Source: Casuarius casuarius (taxonomy: Eukaryota; Chordata; Aves; Casuariiformes; Casuariidae). Taken from it: DNA of 64,000 nt. The notes beneath the pieces are model-generated. The model was not told the DNA's origin, made no database searches, and was given only the letters and a program-made list of their open reading frames with translations. The stretch covers positions 594,199 to 658,198 of the forward strand of contig PTFA01000111.1 of the NCBI GenBank assembly GCA_003342895.1, read 5' to 3'. Both the position numbers and the translations under genes were made by a program. The number at the start of each line of letters is the position of its first letter. The first letter of the stretch is position 1. Shown piece by piece: positions 52,401-62,853 of this stretch.

Positions 52401-53983
52401 CCATTGTGAGTAGTAAGAAAAAATGGCAGGCAAACCCACCTGACAGAGAAACATTGCTTGANAGCAAAGACGCCAAGTATGTATTAAAGGCTTAATATTA
52501 AACTATTGTACCTGACTGAAAAGATTCCTCTAACTGAATACAAGTACTAAGATACTCAGACCCAGATCCTCAACAGCGATATGACATCTAAATAATCTAA
52601 ATAGTCTTGAACAGCTAGGTAAAAGATAATAAAATAAATAAATAATTTATTAATTAAGCAAATAATTACTGGAAGGTAGAAAACAAGGTTTACTTCAATA
52701 ACCAGTTTTAAACCTTAAACACTTNCAAAGCTATCAGTTTAATTACCACACATGAGAAAACTTGTCATTTTAACTATTAATCTCACAAAACAAAGGTTNT
52801 TTTACCTGGAAAACTACCACAGATGTTTTAATAACTCCTTAATAATTTTAATATTTCTCTAGTTTGTTTGTTTCATTGTACTATAATAGATACACTGCAG
52901 GAACCAAAAGTATTTGAGTGATGGAATCCCAAAATATTATTTGAGTTTGGATTTTTTTTTAATCTTAAGGAGTGACATTCCCCTGAATCTGTAATGGGAC
53001 TGAAAAATAGATTTAGGGTGGTATAAATAGAATTTTTTGTTTCAATACAGATGATTTTCAATCCACTGCATTTAGTCCACGCTTACTGTCAACTGCCTCT
53101 AAATGAAGCTGAATTTTATGTGATAGCTGCATAGAAATGATAGAAATGGTAAAATATGTGAATTTCATATTGATTTTGAGACTTAACTCATATTCCTTTG
53201 AGATTTGCTAACAGGGTAAAATATTTTAACTTCAGCTTGTTAGCTTCATGCTATCAATGCTTGTCACCACTTTTCTTCAGCTCTGAGCCACTTGTCATTT
53301 TGAAGTCAACAAGCTGCTAGATATTATTTTTTTTTTCTTTAGAAAGAGAGATTCTGAAAAGGAAAATAAATAGTACAATTCAATATGTGAAACAAAAGAT
53401 AAATTGTATGTGCGGGATCAGCTCCCTGGCAAAATTTAGTGGAATTAAGTGAAAATGTATCCGGTAATGCAAATTATGGAAATGAATTCTAAATTTGTGC
53501 TAGTCCCTTCTTATAGAAGTCCAAGAAATATATTGTCTGCTCAACTGACCTGGGAATTTTGAAAGAAACAACCTCTTTCTGAGTATTTTCATTTGATCCG
53601 CCTCTAGTCGCTTAGAATTTGGGAGCAAACAGTATTGGGATGATTTTCTCTCTCTTTTTTTAAGTTTCTTTTTCAGTCCTCTAAAATATTGAGGATAAAT
53701 ATATGAATCGTGAGGAGAGTACACATCATGGGGATTCACTCAGACATGCCATTAAGATCATCGAGGGCTGGTTACCAGTTAAACTATTTCTCTGCACTGT
53801 GCCTCCGCCATCCTCAGTCCTGTGTCTACATGCAAATAGCATCTGAGAAAATAAACTTGAAAGACTTGGAAAAGTCCAATTTCACAGAATCTGTAAATTC
53901 CCCTTATAACAAGTGCCCCTCGCCCCCCGAAAATCAAAACAAAACCAAAAAAATCAGATATAGGAATTCAAATAGAAATTCAT
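49451..53983. other. Unannotated AT-rich DNA
   Basis: No gene or clear element is supported. A low-complexity CA/TA-rich patch lies at about 50670-50745 and an AATA-rich patch at about 52628-52670. A possible 42-bp exon (52363-52404) is raised as a hypothesis in the findings. Open frames do not exceed 120 codons. Confidence 0.5.
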
Positions 53984-54300
53984 GAAGATGACGCTGCCAG
54001 CGGGCAGCGAGAGGCCCCCGGCAGGGCGGTGCGGAGGCCGCGGCCCAGGCCTGGCCCACCTGCTCTCCGTGCTGCCATCACACCGCCCCAGCGCCTCCTC
54101 GGGCCNCCTGGCTGCACCTGGCCCCCTTCCCCCCTGCCGGCCGCTGGCCTTGTCCCAGCGCTGCAGGCTGCTCACGGCTGTGGTACTTCATGCCAGTGTC
54201 TCAAAGGCCTGGCGCCTCCTCCAGGCCAGGACTTCCTGCACCGCAGCACCTGGGAGAGGAGGGGAAAGTAGTGGGTGCGCAGAAAGAAGCGAAGCAGCGA
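53984..54300. other. CpG-rich island-like block
   Basis: About 300 bp with dense CpG and high GC (for example around 54000-54045 and 54130-54175) is embedded in AT-rich DNA. A 109-codon plus-strand frame (53982-54311) is rich in Ala, Pro, Arg and Gly, as any frame in such DNA would be, and matches no domain. It could be a small CpG-island promoter, a GC-rich retroelement remnant or a processed piece of a 5' UTR. No TATA box or first exon is evident. Confidence 0.5.
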
Positions 54301-54462
54301 GCAGGGTGTGAGGAAAAGGCGCTGATGGCTCGGGAAGACATGGGTTGCTGCGGGTCAGTTGAGGTGCCAGGACTGAGTCGGGTTTGACCATGGAACAGCA
54401 CTGAGCTGGGGTGGCTCAAAATTCACAGCAGGCTCCTTGACATAAACGTCTGCCTAACTGTT

Positions 54463-54512
54463 TTTTTTCCCTCTCTCTCTCTCTCTCTCTCTTCCCCCCC
54501 CCCGCCTTTTTC
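54463..54512. repeat. Polypyrimidine tract: T-run, (CT)n, C-run
   Basis: T8 is followed by about ten CT units and a run of nine to ten C residues, interrupted by TT. A mirror-type polypurine/polypyrimidine tract of this sort can form H-DNA and is mutable. It follows the CpG-rich block by about 160 bp. Confidence 0.85.
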
Positions 54513-54864
54513 CCCAAATAGGAGGCTTCTAAATCTCTGCAAACAGCAAAAAGAAATCACCGTAATAATTTCAGAATGGAGGACACCTCCTAGCCTCCAT
54601 CTAAAAATGGCACCATTTTGGCCGATCTTTTGAAACAGCACCCTAAGCGTTGGAAAGGCCATCGGTAGGAGATGAGCAAAATTATAAGAAGGTGAAAACA
54701 GGCCATACGATGTTAAAAATTGGCTGATTTTGTCAGGCATCATTAGCATCCCAGATTATAATGTTATGAAGCTGTTTTTTTGTGTCTGTGGATACTGTTT
54801 AGTGTCCCTTTCCTCTAATGAATATTTGTCTGATAATTTAGATAATTGATGGGTTATAGTGTCA

Positions 54865-55400
54865 GGAAAATCAGAGCTGGAAAAGGCTATTACATATGAT
54901 TTAGCCATATCTGTGCACTGAAGTAGCACCAAGTACACTTAGACCTTTCCGGCAGATATTTATCTATCCTCTTTTTTATAACCTTTTATGAAGATTATAA
55001 CTTCTCCCATTAACATCTGACATCTAAAAAGTCTCATTTTTTTCTAATGTGTACTCTGAATTTTTCTTACTGAAAAAAANCCCCCAAATAGATAGATTTC
55101 TTCCAGTCCAACCCCCCACAGACATGGAAAAAATCTTTCGCTGTTCTCTCCGTGTAAATTATTTAGATACTCGAAAACTATTATCATGTCCACACCCTTT
55201 AATCTTCTTATATTTAGACTTAACAAGTACTGTTCTTTCAACTTCTCTCAACTATTTTTGTTGCCCACTAGTAGGCACGTGACCCAGGTTTTCCAAAATC
55301 TTGAAATGTGATGCCCAAAACCAGATACAGTGTTTCCTTTGATGCTCCCTTATTGGATGATGTAACTGCATTTTGTTTCTTTTCTATGAGATTTGTCATT
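54865..55400 (-). mobile_element. CR1: Ancient CR1 LINE 3' segment, antisense
   Basis: On the plus strand the blocks run in reverse CR1 order. 'Cagagctggaaaaggctatta' (54872 onward) matches the reversed '...aggtcc-cttccaactc' end. The 'cttttttataaccttttatgaagat...aacatctgacatctaaaaagt' region follows. Then come 'attatcatgtccacaccctttaatcttctt', 'tactgttctttcaacttctctcaac' and 'gatgcccaaaaccagatacagtgtttcc'. Divergence is heavy, with indels. The call is from family pattern recognition. Confidence 0.65.
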
Positions 55401-56023
55401 TTTTGAATTAGAATAACAATAGTGCCCTCAAACACCACTCGTGGTTTATTAACCAGTTATAGTGGCGTACAGTATGAATTCCTGCAAAGGAAAAGATGAA
55501 ACCTTGATGTGTTGAATTTTTCTTCATTAAAACCATCTGGAGAACATCAATGTCAACACCTTAAAAATAGAATTTAAAAAGAGAACTAGTTACCAGATTA
55601 AAAGACTGATATACTGATGAAAATCAGGAAACTGTTTTTTCTTCTCTTTTTATTTCCAGGCTGTAGGACAGGTTGAAATTCAAACTAACAAGAAGGAAAA
55701 ACATTTTAAATCTAACTTTCCTCTTTTTTTTTTTATTTTTTGATAGCTTTATTAAAACCTCAGTGAAGGGTATCCTCAAGGACACTTTTAGGACCTGCTA
55801 GGCTGATTTATTTTTAGTGAAGCTAGTCACATAACTGTGAATAAGTGCATTTCAGTGAAAATATTGTCAGTTTGATTTTTGTTCTCTCTTGACCTACTCC
55901 TCACACGTATACAATACCTCGAGTGACTGAATGACAATTTAAGATGAGATTTAAAAATTACAACTTGACAGGACAGTGAAACCATATATTCAATAGATTA
56001 TGAATTTTCTTGCAACTTAGGAG
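55401..56023. other. Unannotated AT-rich DNA left of assembly gap
   Basis: No gene or element is recognised; A- and T-rich runs are common. Confidence 0.5.
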
Positions 56024-56053
56024 NNNNNNNNNNNNNNNNNNNNNNNNNNNNNN
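56024..56053. other. Assembly gap, 30 Ns
   Basis: A run of 30 Ns. Its true length is unknown; sequence on both sides is AT-rich and without a recognisable shared repeat. Confidence 0.98.
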
Positions 56054-59000
56054 AGTCAAATAAAGAAAAATGGGAAAACAAAAAGTGGAAAGAATACTTT
56101 GGAAAAACTGTATGTATATATTCACACCATTACTTTTTTTTTTTCCTTTCCAGTACTAGATTTTCCCACATATGTTAGATTTTTCCTCACACAAAATTTG
56201 TTGGATTCTAGCATTTATGGATAGATTTCCTGACTTTTTTGGTCACAGTGTTGGGTGGAGACAGGAATAGCAGACATAAGTGAGGGGATGATCATGTGTT
56301 GCAGCCATGGCTCTTTTTGTTTTTTTTTTTATGGACTCCATTTTTATGTAATTTTATCTGTTTTTTAGAGGTTAATTTAAGAGGTTAAGTCTTTTAAACT
56401 CATGTAATTTGCCTGATTGATCATGTATGTGACAGTAGAATAACTGAAGACTAATATTATTCTGTAGCAACAGACCATGTTGTAGTGCCGCTGTCTTAGT
56501 TCATTGCCATGATCTCACTGTGTTTCTTTTAGGTGCCATGATGTTAATTGGTTGCTTGGATGTATTTCTCTCTTCTTATTCCTGTTTCTTTTTTTTCTCC
56601 TACTACTATTGCTTTGTTTAAAAAACATAAATTGAAACATCAGAATTAAAATAAGGATAGTGGTATAAAAGTTAGTTAGAGAGGAATTAGAAAAGTGGTG
56701 TTACTCTGTTAAGTCTTCTTTTCTATTGTGCATAGGTAGTAGTTTGACAGTGTTTTAGAATAGTAAGCTACAGGCAGTTTGGGGGTTTAGTAAAACCAAA
56801 AAAAGAATTTTATTTAAACTGCTCAGAAAAGTTGATGATTCAATAGTTCTTCCTAGTTGCTGGTCTCCAAAGTGCACACAGTAGCAGAAAGGAAATAAGA
56901 ATCGCACTGCCTGTTCCTTACTTCCTCTTCCCCAGGTAGAAAGGCACACCAAGAAATTTAAGCTCCCATAAAGGACTGTGATTGCAAAGTGCTAATAAAT
57001 GACACATAACATTTCCTTGAGAAGTAAGACCATTTTTTCACGGTACCTTTTCTGTGAATTAGCTATACCTATACAATATAACAACTAATTGCTATAGCTT
57101 GCAAAGCTTACACCTTCAGAATTACTACAGCATGAGCCTCAAAAATTAGAAGCTAGAGCCTCAGTTCGTTCAAATCAGTTACCTCAATGGACTTTGATGA
57201 CTTAACTGAGTCCTAGGAATCTGCTCCATTTTAATATTTTTGTTAGCCTTCACAATAGTTGGAAATTTAACTAATTCACAGAGATACGCTGAACAGGGGA
57301 AATTCATACATCATCAACTTAAAATACTAGTCAGCTGCCAGCTGTTCCTACAATGTGTGAATATTGCCTTTTTCTTGGAGCCCATGAGATAGTGGTCCTA
57401 TGATAAAATCTAAAAGTGAAGTTTGTTCTATATAGAAATAGATCTTAGGGTAGGATGTGAGACATGGGATATCAAGCCATACTGGCTAAGGTGTCTGTAT
57501 ATAATGAGAGGAGGAAGAGTTTTCTACCTAAAGGTGGTTAGAATAAGATGAGCATGAAAAATCAGAGAGCTGCAGTCTGATTTGTAATATGGCAGCCTCC
57601 CATGAAAATGACTTAGAAGTGAAATAGAATATACAACTTGAGCGATCTCTTTTGCCTCCAGCATCATGCAGTCTTCTGACTGGGTCCAACAGAAACCAGA
57701 ATTGGTCCTAATGTTTTTTTTCCTCATGTATATTTTTGCTTGCTATAATTTTATTAAATAAATATATCCAGATTAGCATTTAAAAATACCTATATTCAGA
57801 ATATTTTAGAAGCTAAATAATGTCAATATAATATAATTTTCTAGCATATTAAACTGAGTNGGGCTGTAAAGAGCAACTACATACATAAGAGCTGTGTAAG
57901 TCATCACCCACTAAAGATCTGATGGTCAGCACCTTTGTATTACTACAATTATTAGCCCAGTGGTTAATCAAATCTGCAAAACACATCTGGTTGTTTTTCA
58001 AAAAGCTGTTTTATCTAGAGTGGTACAATAGGACAAGCACGAGCAGATAATAGGTCTGGCATTCCTGGCTGAGGAACACATTAAGCCCTCTTGAACAATC
58101 AGTATAACGCAACAGTGAAAGTAATGCGTGATAATATGACTTTAATTTTGTTTTTTAATATTTAATATTAATATGACACATTTTAAAATTAATTTCTTTT
58201 CACTCATGCTTGGTAAATATGCTTAATATAGAGCTTGAACATGATACTTATATTCCAAGAATAATACTTTATTTAAAGGATTGTACAGAGGATATGTACT
58301 GTATAGAAGCATTTAGATTCCATCAAAACTAAAGCCATTCTTCATGGATTATGTCAGAAAAAANGTTTCTGAAATACCACCAGAAACAAGAGAAGTTCTT
58401 TTTCAATCAACTTTTCAAGAACTGAAGCAACTCACAAAAAGATTGATACCGGAAAAAGTACACAAGGGAGGAAAGTGGTAGTTCTCTTGATATCTACTCA
58501 TTAGCTCTAATTTCCATAGACCCCATGCTTAATTGAGTTGATCAGTCACTCAGATAAGCAATACATATGTCATCTATAATCCGCTAACAGATGCTAACGC
58601 CACCCTCTTGCTCCAATAAGTAATAGCATCGAGACGGAAAATTCTGCCAAGAAAATAGAAATTCTTAATATAAGTGTTAATTCTGAGGGGACTAAGGGAA
58701 GTGTCAGCAAGACACCAAACAGGCAGGAATCTGGCTTCGTTCGGGGCTCCTTCTTGAACTGCAGCCTTTAAGATCTTGCACTATGAAAAGTGACAACTAC
58801 CCTCAACCATTCTGAAGTAAAAAGCCTGCATATCTGCAGTTCCTCCTTCTTGTGACTTTTTCTTGATAAGGAAACTTTCTGTAGTCAGCCAGTTTCTCAA
58901 GAGGATAAGAAAAAAGCCATCCTGTGGTTATAGTAACAGACTTCCAGTGTGACCTCTGNCTGATTGCTCCACCTCTCATCAGTGCTTTTCTAGACGGCAG

Positions 59001-59425
59001 ATTAGGGTGGCTGACGACATAGGGCCTGGAAACTTATTTTCGTGTCACTATTCCTGTTCTTAAAACCAAGATGGGTTCAGTTTTGTTAAAACAATTCACT
59101 TAAAGTTTTTAAGTCCACAAAGCACTCATGCAAATGTTTAATTTTAAACATGTGAATAGTACTATTAACTTTGATGGGACTATTCACATACCTAAAGCTA
59201 AGGACATGCTTAAGTGCTTTGCTAATAACAGTGAAGGAAGGGGAAAGAACACCCATGACCTCCATTTATGTTATTGCTTCATTTTTTTTTATTTATAGGC
59301 TCCTTTATGGCATTCATCATCACACTATTGAAGCATGTCAAGAATATTAATATTGCCATTCATTTGCCTTTGCTTGACAACTGCTGTGCTTCAGAAAAAG
59401 AGCGGATCCTATGGAACGCTGGATA
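56054..59425. other. Unannotated AT-rich DNA
   Basis: No gene or confident repeat is seen. Open frames are up to 67 codons. The stretch ends at the left boundary of the ERV-L provirus. Confidence 0.5.
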
Positions 59426-59430
59426 GCTTC
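59426..59430. repeat. Probable ERV-L target-site copy, left (GCTTC)
   Basis: GCTTC precedes the TGT start of the 5' LTR. CCTTC follows the 3' LTR at 63284-63288, so four of five bases match, as expected of an aged 5-bp duplication. Confidence 0.5.
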
Positions 59431-59868
59431 TGTAGTGAGGACACCTGCAGCAGATCTGGTGAGGAGTCAGTGGCTGACAGAGTATGCGGTAGCAGGCCCA
59501 GCGTGTGAAACTACACACTGACCAAATTCCCATGAGGGCCAGGCAGGCACATTCTGTTTTGTCAACGACATNTAGCTGCTTCCCGAACAGCAGCTCTTCA
59601 AGGTTAGCGCAGCTGAGATAAGGAAACAGTTCTAGTAGATTTAAGGGCCCCTTAGGAACAAGGAGTTGAGTCCCACCTGGGCATCCGACCCGTGCATCTG
59701 ACCCGTGCCTCCAGCAGCCTTCCATCGGTGACCCCTCTGTGCGGTTCCCAGGTCTCCCTGTGCAGCTTGGAGTGTAAGTCCTTTATTAAACCTATCCAGT
59801 TTAACCCCTTATGAACCTTGAGTGTCTCCACCGGTATCCGACCCACTCTTGCCCACCTTGCGGTCACA
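59431..59868 (+). repeat. ERV-L 5' LTR, about 438 bp
   Basis: It starts TGTAGTGAGGACACCTG and, aligned with the 3' copy, ends near GGTCACA. Long stretches are identical to the 3' LTR, for example the 'gcagagtatgcggtagcagg'-type region and 'gagataaggaaacagttcta'. A poly-A signal variant ATTAAA is at 59785-59790. Overall identity to the 3' LTR is roughly 85-90% by eye. Confidence 0.88.
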
Positions 59869-59890
59869 TTTGCATAGTCAGCAGGATACC
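59869..59890 (+). promoter_or_regulatory. Candidate primer-binding-site region
   Basis: The sequence directly after the 5' LTR is where the tRNA primer site should lie. It reads TTTGCATAGTCAGCAGGATA and lacks the usual TGG start, so the tRNA cannot be assigned; it may have decayed. Confidence 0.3.
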
Positions 59891-59900
59891 AGTGTGGAGA

Positions 59901-59916
59901 CGCCCCTTTGGGGGCG
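59901..59916 (+). repeat. ERV leader hairpin CGCCCC-TTTG-GGGGCG
   Basis: A perfect 6-bp all-GC stem with a four-base loop lies about 30 bp after the 5' LTR. Retroviral leaders contain stem-loops for dimerisation and packaging; a role here is inferred from position only. Confidence 0.5.
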
Positions 59917-60049
59917 AAAAGACAAGGGGGAGGCGGGGAGCCGTGTTCCTGGGTGGCCCATTACNGGTCAGTGGGCACCCATGGCTTGCGAGCTGGTGGG
60001 GTAGATCACCCCCGCAGCATGCCCGGAGTGATAGAGTGAGCCAAAGGTT

Positions 60050-60860
60050 TCCCCAGAGCAGCTAGTGGAACTGGTGTCCCAGCTCTGGCTACAAAAAACA
60101 GGGCTGATGGTGTGAAAGGCAGCAGGGGAACTGGGGTGGATCTTCCTGACTGCNCTCTGCACCCAGGACGAGGTGCTGTTGACACAGCACCAGCGAATTA
60201 GGCAATTGGAAAGTGATCTCGAAGCCTCTAAGGAGGCTCAAAAAATGACCCAGAAGGCTGCGACTGCAACTGCAGATTGAGCTGAAAAGCTGGAGCACCA
60301 ATGTGCTATTAGGGCCGCCTGCATTGCAAACTGCCAGTGGCAACAGGGTTGGTGGCAAGAGGTCCGTCCCCTGGCTGTGTGGGCATTGGTGTGAAAAGNG
60401 GATTGGGATCCAGAAACTTGGGATGGAAACATCTAGGACCCTGACGAGGCCCTCAGCTCGGAGTCAGACACAGGGCATGAGGGGGAAGCAGTGACTCACT
60501 GGATCAAATGCAGCCAATTTGCAATGGATCACAACTACTTGTAATTTTAAAGCATCAGAGCTGCAGGATATACAGGGGCACTACAGGCAGCAGCTCCATG
60601 AAGGGTTATTAGAGCAGCTGTTAAGGTTGTGGGATGATGGGACAGAGACATTTCATTTTACTAGAGAGGAGCTTGGTAGGATGAGGGCTCTGCCCCAGCA
60701 TCCCAGGCTGCACAACACCCTCCGCACCCTGCAGCAGCAAAACCAAAACGTTTCCCCCGCCCTGTTGAAGCAGGTCCTGGGTGCGGCACGATTAACCTGG
60801 CCAACTGCCATGGACATTGATGACGCCTCACCGGGTAGACTGCTATCGCAGCATGGATAA
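60050..60860 (+). pseudogene. gag: ERV-L gag relic
   Basis: Two overlapping frames hold the remains of gag. The 5' part (about 60050-60537) translates to a helical, Gln/Glu/Leu-rich segment with heptad-like spacing (QHQRIRQLESDLEASKEAQK), interrupted by several in-frame stops. The 3' part is a 113-codon frame at 60519-60860 in another phase. It contains FKASELQDI, LLEQLLRLWDDG and FTREELGRM, the kind of capsid-like helices seen in ERV-L gag. A frameshift near 60520 separates them. No zinc knuckle is visible, as is usual for ERV-L. The original protein would have assembled viral particles; this copy cannot be translated intact. Confidence 0.7.
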
Positions 60861-61322
60861 ACCATCTGCAGCAATTAGGAATGTTGTCCGGAATCTGTTC
60901 TGCTGCGAACTGCCTCTCCCCATCTTAAGGCGATGGTGCTACTTGTGATTGGTGGGGGGGCAGGCATGGTGGGGGAAGTTGCAGCGCTGCTGTCTCAGTT
61001 AGCAGAGGCATCCTCGGTTGGCAGAGATAGGAAGTCAGGAAACAAGGGGGTAAATGTGAAAAAGAAAAAATGAGTGAGTGGCGGCACTATGTTCGGAGAC
61101 CCGCTGTGAGCTGGCATGCCACGGCGGGAGGTGGCCAGTAAACCCAGCGCAGAGCTGCTCGAGTGGTGGCTGCAGCTGTAGCCGGAGCAGTGCACACAGC
61201 CCCCAGGGGTGGGGGAGAGCAGCAAGTAGCCTGGAAAGGGCAAGAGGGGACTCATAACACCCGCTGCCCCACTGGCAGCGTGCACAGAAGGGCAGCTGCC
61301 AGCAGCACAAAAACAGGCCAGG

Positions 61323-61942
61323 CAGCATTGCCGCCACTGTACCTGCTTAGATCCACAGCAGTTGAGGACCAAAACACATTATATCTGCAGAGGGCAAAGG
61401 CCTGTGGAGGTGTGGCAAATTGATTTTATTGGACCTTACTAGGGAGCCAGCAGCACAGATATGTCCTGACTGCTGCAGATACCTGCTCTGGTCTATTGTA
61501 TCCCCCCTTCTGCGCCGCAGCTACTCAGACTCACACCATTAAGGCTTTCAAAAACTTGATTGGGTTGTATGGTTCCCTGGTGGAAGTCCAAAGTGATCAG
61601 GGCACTCATTTCACAGTGAATGACATTCAAAATTGAACCGCAGAGCGAGGAATAGCCTGGACATACCACGTACCCTACCATCTGCAAAGGGCAGGACTGA
61701 TGGAATGAATGAATGGGCTGCTAAAGCAGCTGTGCAAACTGTCCCCTACTGTTACCTTCACAGGTTGGAGCAAAAACATTTGTCATGCAACTGCCTGCCT
61801 CAGTGACCGACCACTGCGTGGCTCTACCCTGTATGTTCATTGCAAAGGGGAATCCACTGAGCGGCTGTGTGTGCTTAGAGTGCAACAGCTGCACCCTCAA
61901 GCCTGCCTCCCCAGGCGAGCCATGCCTGGGAGTGCAGGGTGA
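61323..61942 (+). pseudogene. pol (integrase part): ERV-L integrase relic (rve core, DD35E)
   Basis: Integrase joins viral DNA ends to host DNA. The relic begins with a CRHC pair (the CX2C half of the N-terminal zinc domain, about 61329-61340). WQIDF follows, with the first catalytic Asp at 61422-61424, then a stop at 61440 and a frameshift. The second frame carries YVLTAADTCSGLLY, then SDQGTHF with the second Asp at 61595-61597, then GLME with the Glu at 61703-61705. Exactly 35 residues lie between the last two, the classical D,D-35-E spacing. A stop follows the Glu, and MNGLLKQLCK and WSKN segments continue to about 61940. At least three stops and one frameshift make it non-functional. The zinc-binding His pair is not clear. 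Confidence 0.85.
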
Positions 61943-61998
61943 GATCTGCAACTGCCACGCAAAGAAATAACCCTAAAACCAGAGAGCTGTCGTCTTGT

Positions 61999-62426
61999 GA
62001 GTATGGGGTTGGCCATCACCATGCCTCAAGGGTATTTTGGTCGCATGGTGCCTTGTAATAGTTTAGCTCTCCAGGAGGGGGGGCATGAAGGCAGCAGTCA
62101 TTGACTCAAACTACCTTGAGGAAGTGAAAGTTGTAATCCATTGCACCAGATCCCAAACCCTGCGATGTACGCAGGGAGATCAAATAGCCCAACTGACATA
62201 TGAGCGGATAGGGGTCCCCACTATCCAGGAAATAGATTCCTTGTGGTCCACCCAGCAACCAGGTGGTTTTGAGTCTATAGGGTGTGCTGTGTGGGTGCAT
62301 GATCTGGCTAAACCTGAACAGTCAGAACGGGAAATCTTTGCAGGAGGCACTCACCTGGTACTAATCAAAGGGGAAAATGTCCCAGTCTATGTCCCCTCTA
62401 GGAGACTCTCGCCCAGAGAACTGTGA
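61999..62426 (+). pseudogene. ERV-L dUTPase-like relic
   Basis: dUTPase hydrolyses dUTP to dUMP and limits uracil incorporation. The 5' part (up to about 62084) reads MPQGYFGRMVPCNSLAL, matching the family motif-1/2 region. The conserved Arg-Ser-Gly of motif 2 is altered. A G7 run (62077-62083) marks a one-base frameshift. The next frame (62085-62426, 113 codons) has AVIDSNYLEE (motif 3, with Asp and Tyr kept), GDQIAQL (motif 4) and PGGFESIG (degraded motif 5). Its position 3' of integrase is diagnostic of ERV-L; the C-terminal tail after motif 5 is about 45 residues of unknown role. Non-functional as it stands. Confidence 0.78.
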
Positions 62427-62842
62427 CCTGAGGAATATGTTGAGCAGAGCTGCGACATTGCTGCTCTCCATCCTAACCCTGTACCCTGACGGCGCATCGA
62501 ATCCAACATCCACAAGATAAAGAGCCTACTTCAAGTACGAACGTCCAAAGAATCAGCGTGGGACAACCCCTGGCTGTTGACTATGGGGAAAATGCATTAT
62601 GCTCCTAGTCTTCTGGGCTGATAAGTTTTGTGTGCATACATATTATAATTTTATATATATATATATGTATATATATGTACACACACACACGTATATATAT
62701 GTATACACACACACATATATATGTATATTCACTATGATTTAGTTGCTTGTACACCTTATCTGTTTAGTTGGGCTAATACCTGAAAGGCATATCTGAACCT
62801 TGTCCACACTCTGGTGGCACCAATACCACATCTCTGTCAGTC
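62427..62842 (+). other. ERV-L 3' internal region without env
   Basis: About 400 bp between the dUTPase relic and the polypurine tract. It carries a microsatellite and short broken frames, and no env-like hydrophobic or signal segment. Confidence 0.55.
62652..62728. repeat. (TA)n/(CA)n compound microsatellite
   Basis: Alternating TA and CA blocks (TATATA, GTACACACACAC, GTATATATATG, ACACACACACATATATA) lie within the ERV-L internal region. The array likely expanded after insertion. Confidence 0.9.
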
Positions 62843-62853
62843 AAGGGGTGGAG
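62843..62853 (+). promoter_or_regulatory. Polypurine tract before 3' LTR
   Basis: AAGGGGTGGAG directly abuts the TGT of the 3' LTR. It has one T interruption. Such a G-rich tract primes plus-strand synthesis in retroviruses. Related ERV-L/MaLR elements carry a similar AAGGGGTGG tract, which agrees with the class call. Confidence 0.7.

Noticed and set aside
59360..59725. 121-codon minus-strand frame at the ERV left end
   Set aside because: It lies antisense across the 5' LTR boundary and is a shadow of LTR sequence.
60995..61372. 125- and 100-codon minus-strand frames inside the ERV
   Set aside because: They are antisense to the gag-integrase junction, with no domain; GC-rich DNA keeps them open.
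62427..62842. env gene of the ERV
   Set aside because: No signal peptide, hydrophobic fusion or anchor segment; space is too small, and ERV-L lacks env.
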